From: Saturnia japonica
Lineage: Eukaryota; Arthropoda; Insecta; Lepidoptera; Saturniidae
Reading direction: 5' to 3'
DNA: 64,000 nucleotides
Assembly (NCBI GenBank): GCA_033032175.1
Contig: JAVKPJ010000050.1
Location: 1-64,000 of the forward strand
Shown: positions 52,311 to 59,977 of the stretch, piece by piece
Position numbering within the stretch: the stretch's first letter is position 1
Layout: each line of letters opens with the position of its first letter
The notes under the pieces: generated by a model
What the model saw: the letters and a program-made list of their open reading frames with translations, nothing else
What the model was told of the DNA's origin: nothing
Databases searched by the model: none
Translations under genes and position numbers: made by a program

Positions 52311-53968
52311 CGTGTGAGGGCGTCTACTGTGGATCGCCCTACCCTGAATCCGTACTGCCCGTCTGAAAGCTCCGACCCCAATTCCTTCATGTGTCGGACG
52401 ACACGAGAAGCGATAATACGCTCAAGCATTTTCCCCGTGTCGTCCAACAGCACAAGGGGCCGGTAAGACGACGGGCAGTCCGGAGGGCGACCCTCCTTCG
52501 CTAGGAGACACAATCGCCCCTCTTTCCAAAGATTCGGGAACCGTCCGACCGTTATGCATCGGTCGAACAGCTCCCGAAGCTCTCCGTCTAGATGGCCGAG
52601 CGCCAACAACAGTATTTGGCCCGGAACGCCATCCGGGCCAGGCGCCCTCCACTTCCTGCGGAGGCGCTCCACCACCAGCCCCATCTCCGAATCTGATACG
52701 GGATGGGGCAAGCTCGGCGTGACCGCAGTCCCAGCCCTAGGAGGCATTGGCGGTGGGAGGAACTCCGGAGGGTCCGGGAACAATGTTCCCACGACCCTCA
52801 ACAATACCCCCGACTGAAGGGTCTCCGTTATCGGGGGCGCCTGGCCCCGAAACTTCTTCCTAGCCACCCTATATGGGCGCCCCCATGGATCCCCGTCCAG
52901 CGTTTGGAGGAGCTCCTCCCAGGCCTCATCCTTGGCCCGACCTATGGCCACCTGCAGGGACTTCTTACATTCCCTGTAGGCGTCATATAGCCGGACCTCC
53001 TCCCCAGGCTGTCGACTGCGCCGCCGACGGCTATGCTGAAGCAGCCGCCGGGCCGCGGAGCAGGCCGCACGTAGATTTGCAATCTGCGGCGACCACCAGT
53101 ACACCGCCCGTCTATTTTGCGGGCGGTTGTTGCTCCGCGGCATCGACGCGTCGCACACCTCCGTGATAGCCGCACGGAAGCGGACTGCCGACGCGTCGAT
53201 CTCCTCTGTTTCAGGAGCCGGTGACCGCCAGCTCTGCACACAAGCCGCCTCTTCAGCCATCTCTCGGTTGAGGCGGCCCACAACCCATCTAGGGAACGCT
53301 GCGCCTCTGCGTGGGCGAGCTATCCCACCCTCGGCGGAGGTGGAGACCTCGAACCGAATATATCGGTGGTTCGATAAGGTCTCCACCTCCTCCAAAACTC
53401 GCCACTCATGCACACGGCGTGCGACAGACGGCGTGGCGAACGACACGTCCACCACCGACCCTCCGTTCTGTCGCACGCACGTAAACACTGTACCTCTGTT
53501 GAGGAGGGACAGTCCAACCTCGACTGTCCACTCCTCAACTGCCAAGCCCCTTGGGCTTGTGGCCACCGCTCCCCACGTCCGCGACTTGGCATTGAGATCG
53601 CCAAGCAGGACAATGGGAAGCGGTGACAGCCGCCTTACCACCTGATCCAGGGAGTCAAGGAAAGCCTCGAACTCCACCAGGGCCCGGTTCGGGGAGAAAT
53701 ACACACCAATAATGGCGTATTCTCCCCTGGCGGCCGACACGTACCCAGCCCCCCTCTCCTTTACAGTAAGGGGCAAACCCGAGCTGTAGATCGCCACGGA
53801 GTCGTCCAGGGCCCCCGCCCAAAAAGGCTGGGCAGGGACATGGTACGGCTCCGCAGCGACCGGCACGCCAATGCTCCACTCCGCCACCGTCTGCACCAAC
53901 AAATCCTGTGCAGTGGCGGAGTGGTTCAGGTTCGCCTGAAGAAAGCTTGTATGGTTGTGCTGCATCAT
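52311..53968 (-). pseudogene. ORF2 N-terminal half of E15 (endonuclease and start of RT)
   Basis: Starts at MMQHNHTSFLQANLNH. The junction with ORF1 reads ATGATG: the ORF1 stop TGA (53967-53965) lies between two ATGs, at 53968 and 53965. The endonuclease is complete (AANLNH, AEPY, GDLNAKS with F changed to L, LSNH in place of SDH, i.e. the catalytic Asp is changed to Asn). It runs to the GFRVGRSTVDALT block and then leaves family sequence at the fusion. No RT active site. Confidence 0.88.
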
Positions 53969-56061
53969 TGGTCCATACAAGTCTCCGTCCGAATCGGGTT
54001 CGCCGATGTCTCTCTTACTGCTCTTGGAGCAACGACCGTCCATCTCTTAGTGGCGGGAGGCTTGCAGCTATTCCCCCCCATGTAGTGATCGGCCGGGCGG
54101 CCAGCATCCGCACACACTGCACAGTGCATCTTCTCTGCTGTGCAGTTTATAGCAGCATGACCGGCCTCTCCACATCTAAAACATAGCGCCCCTCGGTCAG
54201 CTGCGACCTGGCACAACGGCCGGGTGTGACCCAAACCAAAGCACTTATAACACCGCAAGGGTTTTTCCTCCTGCGGCTGGATTCGGGCCACACTCCAGCT
54301 TATGAGGAGTCGTCCATCCTCTGCCAGTTTCCTGGCCCCGTCAACCGGGAGGGAAACGAAAACCACTCCACCCCCCCAGCCATTCCGACGAATGCTGCCG
54401 ACCTTTATCTGCGTCAGATCACAGCCAGTCTTATTGGCAATAGTCGTAGCCACCTCCTGCCTCTCCACGGAATCATCCAGGCCAATCATTCTCAATTCCG
54501 CCTTCTTAATTGGTCTGGTCACCGTAGCTATGTCAACCAGTGCAATGTTCAGCCTTGTGGCCAGTCCAGCAGCCTTTTCCTCGCCACCCGAGCCAGGAAG
54601 CTCAATAATTCTTGCCCCTGTGGCGGTTTCCCTCACCTTGATGCTGTCAATCTCCAGCTCCGCCAAAGGGACCGCACCCCGCGCCTGCATCAGGGCCGCA
54701 CTATAGCTTACGCCCCTCGCGACCGCCTCAGGCTTGAGGGTGAGAACCACTGCAGCCGATCGCGGTTTAGTGGGCAGCTTTGGCTTAGCCCCCGTCGTCT
54801 TCTTTGCAGGCGTTGTAGCCACAGGTGCAGCCACCGGCGCTGCAGGGGCCTTTGGCGCTACAGGAGTCTTTTTCTTCTTCCGGCGTGCCACCACCGACCA
54901 CGCCTCCCCATCTGTCGAAGCTTGGGTGGCAGTAGCCGATCCCGGGAGTGCGGCCCACTCCATGCCCAACGGCCGTGGGCCAGTGGCAGGTGCTGCCGTC
55001 ACCACCCCACTATCAGCCCGGGTTCCTTGAACCGGGGCAGGCGTAGCTGACCTAGCCCTTATTGGTCTTGACCCAGAGGGTCCACGAGGCCTAGCACCTG
55101 CCGGTACTATTGCCCTCTTGTCCACCGCTAATGGTGGACGAATTACCGGCGCTGGTAACAGCCTGTCCTCTAGGTTTTCTAGCCTCGCACTCAGCATTTG
55201 ACCAACAGAGGACAGGAGTGAGCCCTTCAAAGAGTCCACCGCCTCAGCCAAGGCCTTCTGCCATTCAACAGCAGGAGGATCCACAGGCGGCGGAGGAGGT
55301 GGTGGGGGCATAGCCTGTCGAGCATTCGCCTCCTTCCTCCATGCCGCAACTTCGGCTTTGAGATTCTCCACTTGCCTGTGGAGCGTTTTGGTCTCCCGCC
55401 TGAGTCGGATAGCTTCGTCGCTCTCCGAACGTTCGAGGAGTGCCTCAACAACCTCCTGTAAATACTTTGCCGCACCCTTCAATTCCTTGATGCAAGTTCC
55501 TTTTAAATTCTCGGACTTGCGACAAACTGCCAAAATTGAGCCCACTTTATTGACCGTTAGGGCCCTCAAACCATCAGCATCCAGGAGCTCAACCTCTCTT
55601 ATGCCAATCTCATCCCCAGAGTCTCCGTCATCCCTCAGGAATTGTTGTTTTGAAACAGCACGGTCAAAAGAGCCGTCCGCCTCTCCCAAAATAGCACGTC
55701 TCGAACTTTTGGAGCAGCTTGAGTCTCTGCTCCTCCTGCCTCTTTTTGCAGTTCCCCGACTGGAAACCGCTCCCGCATCTATCTCTCCCTCCGATAAATT
55801 TATGTGATCCTCCAAAGGCCTCTTCCCGGAGCCTACAGCAATCCTCGAATCACTCCTGGTACCCGTGGTGAAGAAAGTCGTCCGAGCATCGATTGAATCG
55901 TCCTCATAAGAAATGATTTCCGGCTCTAGCCCCTCATGGGGCGGTAGAGTGGCCAGTTTTGGCCCACTGAGCGACAAATCGGCCCGTTTGCTCCCTTCTT
56001 CATTATTCTTACTACTATGTCTTACACTAATTTTTTTTTGTTTTGGTAAAGTTTGGCTCAT
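53965..56061 (-). CDS. ORF1: Gag-like RNA-binding protein (intact, 698 aa)
   Basis: Complete frame from ATG 56061 (MSQTLPKQ). N-terminal acidic/Ser-rich region with basic patches (KRGRRSRDSS), conserved block KSENLKGTCIKELKGAA, coiled coil (LRRETKTLHRQVENLKAEV), proline-rich PPPPPPPPVDPP, basic linker, Gag core (SAAVVLTLKPEAVARGVSY, RPIKKAELRMIGLDDSV), then zinc knuckles from residue 604: CYKCFGLGHTRPLC, CFRCGEAGHAAINC, CAVC...H...C. It provides the intact counterpart to the broken E1 ORF1. Confidence 0.92.
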   Translation of the reverse strand: MSQTLPKQKKISVRHSSKNNEEGSKRADLSLSGPKLATLPPHEGLEPEIISYEDDSIDARTTFFTTGTRSDSRIAVGSGKRPLEDHINLSEGEIDAGAVSSRGTAKRGRRSRDSSCSKSSRRAILGEADGSFDRAVSKQQFLRDDGDSGDEIGIREVELLDADGLRALTVNKVGSILAVCRKSENLKGTCIKELKGAAKYLQEVVEALLERSESDEAIRLRRETKTLHRQVENLKAEVAAWRKEANARQAMPPPPPPPPVDPPAVEWQKALAEAVDSLKGSLLSSVGQMLSARLENLEDRLLPAPVIRPPLAVDKRAIVPAGARPRGPSGSRPIRARSATPAPVQGTRADSGVVTAAPATGPRPLGMEWAALPGSATATQASTDGEAWSVVARRKKKKTPVAPKAPAAPVAAPVATTPAKKTTGAKPKLPTKPRSAAVVLTLKPEAVARGVSYSAALMQARGAVPLAELEIDSIKVRETATGARIIELPGSGGEEKAAGLATRLNIALVDIATVTRPIKKAELRMIGLDDSVERQEVATTIANKTGCDLTQIKVGSIRRNGWGGGVVFVSLPVDGARKLAEDGRLLISWSVARIQPQEEKPLRCYKCFGLGHTRPLCQVAADRGALCFRCGEAGHAAINCTAEKMHCAVCADAGRPADHYMGGNSCKPPATKRWTVVAPRAVRETSANPIRTETCMDQ

Positions 56062-56488
56062 TGTTTATCCCACGAGTATGGGGGAAATAAAAACGGTCCA
56101 CCCAGGCAGTGCCCCCTGTACCTGGGTAAGCCTAGCGTAACCCACCAGAGAGTCGGCCGGTTCTCTGACGGGGGTCGCACTAAAGACTGATCAACCCATC
56201 AGCCATGCATCCTATCGCAGTGCGCCGCCGCTTAGGATTGGGGTAATTTTTTATAGAGGTTTTCTTCCTCGCGATCCGGGCGGTTAAGCCAAGACCCTCG
56301 GTCCCATACGAAGCCGCGAGACATGACCACGACACTCCGATGGGATTACGAGAACGGCGGTTGTAAGGGAGGTAAAATATACCCCACTTAGCTGCCTAAT
56401 GGCAGTGTACGTGCACATCAAGCCCACCAACGCCACGTCTGTTGGCCCCCTCTGATATTCAGAGGGATGCCAGACGAGGCCCCCACTC
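56062..56488 (-). promoter_or_regulatory. 5' UTR of E15
   Basis: Aligns with E2/E8/E12 including the CCCAGGCA hairpin and the GAGG/CCTC hairpin with TATAAAAAAT tail (about 56245-56270). A segment near 56355-56400 differs. Confidence 0.55.
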
Positions 56489-56513
56489 GTCAGGTATTAG
56501 CCGCCGGCCGAAA
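56489..56513 (-). ncRNA. Remnant of an HDV-like ribozyme (5'-truncated)
   Basis: Only CGGCCGGCGG-CTAA-TA-CCTGAC is left: the 3' side of P4, J4/2 and the P2 3' strand. P1, P3 and the P2 5' strand are missing, so it cannot cleave. Confidence 0.75.
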
Positions 56514-56538
56514 ACCGAAACCTAACCTAACCTAACCG
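56514..56538 (-). repeat. Telomeric array with variant units CCGAAA
   Basis: Two to three CCGAAA units mixed with CCTAA. Confidence 0.9.
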
Positions 56539-56568
56539 AAACCTTTTTTTTTTTTTTTTTTTTTTTTA

Positions 56569-56649
56569 CGTGGAGAAACCCTTCATGGGTACACACTCGC
56601 CCGGGGGGACGAGTGGTTATGTGAGACTCCTACTCACTAAAACTCCACG
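56569..56649 (-). ncRNA. Conserved 3'-terminal RNA fold of E16
   Basis: Outer stem CGTGGAG/CTCCACG (56569-56575, 56643-56649), perfect middle stem CACTCG/CGAGTG, hairpin GTGAG-ACTCCTA-CTCAC. Confidence 0.8.
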
Positions 56650-56715
56650 GTGTACCATCGGCCGCCATAGTGGGGCGCGCGGGCACTGCGGTTGCAATCG
56701 ACCGCGACGCCCCGG

Positions 56716-56803
56716 AAAAATGTTGGTTAATTGTGCCTTAACCAATTTGTGTGTTCCATCCTTGTCAAGGGGAGTGCTAACCGTCTCTCCTTTCAATAGA
56801 CAC
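56716..56803 (-). pseudogene. U6atac: U6atac snRNA retrocopy
   Basis: On the minus strand from 56803 the sequence starts GTGT, then contains AAAGGAGAGA (pairs with U12-type 5' splice sites), GGTTAGCACTCCCC and TTGACAAGGATGGAA (U4atac-pairing and catalytic region), a 3' stem TTGGTTAA/TTAACCAA, and a final TTTTT typical of Pol III transcripts. These blocks match U6atac as I know it from human. At 88 nt it is shorter than the human RNA, mainly between the catalytic region and the 3' stem. It lacks any Pol III promoter: telomere repeat lies directly upstream. Its terminal T run is fused to the retrotransposon 3' UTR. A functional gene copy is therefore unlikely. Confidence 0.85.
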
Positions 56804-56823
56804 AACCTAACCGAAACCTAACC
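56804..56823 (-). repeat. Telomeric array with variant unit CCGAAA
   Basis: CCTAA, CCGAAA, CCTAA, CC between E16 and E17. Confidence 0.92.
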
Positions 56824-56846
56824 TTTTTTTTTTTTTTTTTTTTTAA

Positions 56847-56927
56847 CGTGGAGAAACCCTTCATGGGTACACACCCGCCCGGGGGGACGAGTGGTTATGT
56901 GAGACTCCTACTCACTAAAACTCCACG
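56847..56927 (-). ncRNA. Conserved 3'-terminal RNA fold of E17
   Basis: Outer stem CGTGGAG/CTCCACG (56847-56853, 56921-56927); other stems as in E1. Confidence 0.8.
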
Positions 56928-57156
56928 GTGTACCATCGGCCGCCATAGCGGGACGCCGCGGGCAATGCGGTTGCAATCGGCCGCGACGCCCCGGCAGCCG
57001 GCCCAAGTCGGGCCCCGGCGCTAAAGAGAGACAGTCTGGTACAACCCCAACTGTCTCCCAGACGGCTGAACCAGTGCAATGGGAAGACGGGCCCCCCGAC
57101 CCGTCTCCCCTTGGTTCAGCTAGAGCAGAGGAAGGAGGCAAAAGCGCCCCCCCCTT

Positions 57157-59290
57157 CTACCCAACGTCTACGCTAACCTCTGCTGAGGTATTTGGCATCG
57201 GCGGCGCCTTGCCCTTAGTGGTCGGCGGCCTGCAGCTAGCTCCTCCCATTTGATGCCCAGCCGGTCTCCCGGCATCGGCACATACGGCGCAGTGGTGCTT
57301 TTCAGCGCACTGCAGCGCCTTGTGGCCGGGCAGCCCACATCGGAAGCACAGGGTCCCGCGGTCAACTGTCGACGGGCAGAGTGGGCGAGTGTGGCCCACA
57401 CCCATGCACCTGAAACAGCGCATGGGCCCACCTTCCAGGAGGCGCACACGAGCCGCACTCCACCCGACAAGGAGGCGACCTGCCTCAACCAACACCTTCG
57501 CAGCCGCGACGGGGAGCGAGAGGTGCACTGCACCTGTGCCTCTGCCATAGGCCCGTATGGCTCCAGCTCTAATTAGTGGTTTCTCACAGCCGGTCTTAGC
57601 AGCCACAGCTGCCACAACCTCTTCCACCGACACGGAGTCGTCCAACCCAATAACGCGAACGTCCGCCCTTTTAACCGGCCTGGCGATGGTAGCCTCGCCC
57701 ACCAACACCGTCTGTAGGATTTCGGCTATCCGGTCCGCCTGTTCCGGGCCACGGGAGCCCCGGATCTCCACAATCCTGGATCCCGTAGCTGTGGCCCTAG
57801 TGGATATATTCTCGATACCGAGATCCGCCAACACAACTTGGTCCCGAGCCTTTAAGAGAGCTTCGCTATAGCTCAGTCCCCTCGCCAAGGCCTCTGGCTG
57901 CAGTGTAATAAGCACTGCAGCTGAGCGCGGTGTCGAGGGGAGATTTGCCTTAGGCTTACGCCCAGGTGCCCTCCCAACAGGTACGGGAGCTACTCCCACA
58001 GAAGGCCTCGGTACCGTGGAGAGCTTCTCCCTTCTTCTTCGGCGGCGACGGGACACAGCAGTCCATCCGTCAGCGTTCGCGTCAGTTGTGGCTGGCACAT
58101 GCGCATCAGCGCCGCGCACGGCCCACTCCATACCCATACCCAAGGGCTCTTGAGGATGGCTACCAGAAGACCTACCCTCCGCACGTGGTGCAGGGGTGCG
58201 AGCCGCAGCCCCCGGCACCATTGGTTTGCGGCTCAAAGCTGTAGTACCCACTGGTCTAGGGACAGCGGCACCACCCAACTTCTTGTCGGCAGCCAGAGGG
58301 GGGCGAACCACTGGGGCGGGGAGGAGACGGTCCTCCAGGGCCTCAATTTGGGCGGTCACTACCTCCCCCATCGTGACGCGGAGGGACCGCTCCATCGTCC
58401 CCATATGGGTCCCCATAGCTTCTACCAATGCTTGCACGAGGGATTCCTGCACAGGTGCCGGTGCTGGTGGCAACGGTGGCGCAGGTAGAGTCTCCCCCCG
58501 ATTACGGAACGAGGAAAGCTCCGCCTTGAGTTCTTCAACCTCCCGACGGAGCCTCCCCGTCTCGCGCCGCAGAAGGAGGGTCTCCTCCGCCACCGTACGC
58601 GTGAGAGCTGTGGCAGTGACCTCATGGAGGATCCACGCCGCCTCCTTCAGGTTTTTTACAAATGTACCCTTGAGGTTGCCAGATTTCTTGGCAACCTCAA
58701 GGATCGTGTCTACTTTCTCCTTTGCGAGGGCCCTCAACGTGTCAGGATCGAGGAGCTCGATGCCTTCGAGCACTCCCACATCTGCGACGGCAACCGCCTC
58801 TTCAGTGCAGGCCAGTTCAGAAGCAGGACACTTTGCCCTATCTGCCTCAACTACTGCCGCTGCACGTGGCACCCCAGCAGAGGAGCCCAGGATACGGGCT
58901 TTACCCCTCTGGGCCGTCGTCACCTTGCTGGGGGCCACCCCGTCCGCACCAGACTTGTCGCCATGCGACCGCTTCCTATCAGCGACAGTCACTGATGATA
59001 AGCTGTCAGAGCTCCCTGCCCAATGTCGGACAGAGAACCGGTCCAGCGAAACATCCCGCACAAGCCGTACCGATGGTTGTTCGGAGTCCAGTCTTAGTTT
59101 TCCCACGGTGGTCGTTTTATTGCTAGTATCGGTTATCCCAGTTCTTGCCAAAGTCGTTGTGATTTTACCAGTCTTGTGCAAATCTTTGCCCCCCCCCAGA
59201 AAACGTGGGGCAGCCCGAGCTTTGCTCGGAGAGGGATTCTCCCTTGCGGGTACCCTCCTGGGGTAGTTTCTTTTTAAGGTTTGCTTCCAT
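57157..59290 (-). pseudogene. ORF1 of gag-only element, one +1 frameshift near the N terminus
   Basis: Start MEANLKKKLPQEGT at ATG 59290. The frame breaks in a run of nine C (59189-59197) where E9 and E18 have eight, right after the CPTFSGGG cassette. The remaining ~670 codons (59181-57157) are open: KSGNLKGTFVKNLKEAA block, coiled coil (LRRETGRLRREVEELKAEL), basic linker, Gag core (SAAVLITLQPEALARGLSY, RPVKRADVRVIGLDDSV), knuckles CFRCMGVGHTRPLC, CFRCGLPGHKALQC, CAVC...H...C. The break may be a homopolymer error or slippage. The stop is TAG; no ORF2 start follows. Confidence 0.87.
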
Positions 59291-59526
59291 CTTCACTGCT
59301 CTACCCGTCAGTTTGCGGTACGCCTGCCGGGACCGGTATGAAAACAACTAATCCCGCCAGCCGCTGTCCGGTACTGGGCCCTTGGGGCTCAAACTGAGCC
59401 CTCATCGGCCCCAGCCCGGTACTAGGTGCGCCGCGCACATGCCACACCCAGGAGCTTTTAAGGGCCCTCCAGCCGGCGCTCCTCCACAGTCCCCTCTGAT
59501 AAGCAGAGGGGTACCGGGAGGAGCGC
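59291..59526 (-). promoter_or_regulatory. 5' UTR of E17
   Basis: Same type as E0 and E18. Contains the hairpin CCCCTCTG-ATAAG-CAGAGGGG near 59491-59511. Confidence 0.6.
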
Positions 59527-59603
59527 GTCAGGTATCAGCCGCCGACCAGAATGGTCGACGTTGCCCGGGGTGCACCACGGGGAGGTTCCTGACATCGCAC
59601 CCC
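59527..59603 (-). ncRNA. HDV-like self-cleaving ribozyme at the 5' end of E17
   Basis: P1 GGGGTGC/GCACCCC, P2 GTCAGG/CCTGAC, P3 ACC/GGT with loop TCCCCGT, GGGCAAC, P4 CGACCA-TTC-TGGTCG, J4/2 CTGA. Against E18, the P2 end pair is G-C here and A-T there. Confidence 0.86.
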
Positions 59604-59613
59604 AACCGAAACC
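59604..59613 (-). repeat. Minimal telomeric array with variant unit CCGAAA
   Basis: AA, one CCGAAA unit, then CC, between E17 and E18. Confidence 0.85.
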
Positions 59614-59640
59614 TTTTTTTTTTTTTTTTTTTTTTTTTAA

Positions 59641-59720
59641 CGTGGAGAAACCCATCATGGGTACACACCCGCCCGGGGGACGAGTGGTTATGTGAGACTC
59701 CTACTCACTAAAACTCCACG
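59641..59720 (-). ncRNA. Conserved 3'-terminal RNA fold of E18
   Basis: Outer stem CGTGGAG/CTCCACG (59641-59647, 59714-59720); hairpin GTGAG-ACTCCTA-CTCAC. Confidence 0.8.
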
Positions 59721-59977
59721 GTGTACCATCGGCCGCCATAGTGGGACGCGCGGGCACTGCGGATGCAATCTGCCGCGACGCCCCGGCGGCCGGCCCCAGT
59801 CGGGCCCCGGCGCTAAAGAGAGACAGTCTGGTACAACCCCAACTGTCTCCCAGACGGCTGAACCAGTGCAATGGGAAGACGGGCCCCCCGACCCGTCCCC
59901 CCTTGGTCCAGCAAGGACAGAGGAGAGAGGCGTGTAAGCACCCCCCCCCCTACTGCCCAACGTCTACGCTACCCCCT

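Larger units (their letters stand above)
52311..56513 (-). mobile_element. E15: family A-related element, 3' half lost at the fusion to E14
   Basis: 5' UTR (56062-56513), intact ORF1, and the first ~555 codons of ORF2, then a direct switch into E14 ORF1. The 5' end is truncated inside the ribozyme: only J4/2 and P2 3' remain before telomere repeats. The ORF2 is closest to E1 while the 5' UTR is the E2/E8/E12 type. Confidence 0.87.
56539..56803 (-). mobile_element. E16: chimera of a family A 3' end and a U6atac snRNA copy
   Basis: 29-nt poly(A), then 148 nt of the family A 3' UTR (56568-56715). At 56716 it switches to a non-element segment that I recognise as U6atac. The whole unit is bounded by telomere repeats, as for a single target-primed insertion with template switching. 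Confidence 0.85.
56824..59603 (-). mobile_element. E17: complete gag-only family A element
   Basis: 2.8 kb, from a terminal ribozyme (59603) to 21-nt poly(A). It contains a 5' UTR, one ORF1 and a family A 3' UTR, with no ORF2. Both ends are clean TT^AGG junctions, so the element moved as this short unit rather than losing ORF2 afterwards. Confidence 0.9.

Noticed and set aside
56716..56803. A functional U6atac gene
   Set aside because: Telomere repeat lies directly upstream, so there is no room for a Pol III snRNA promoter, and the 3' end is fused to element sequence.
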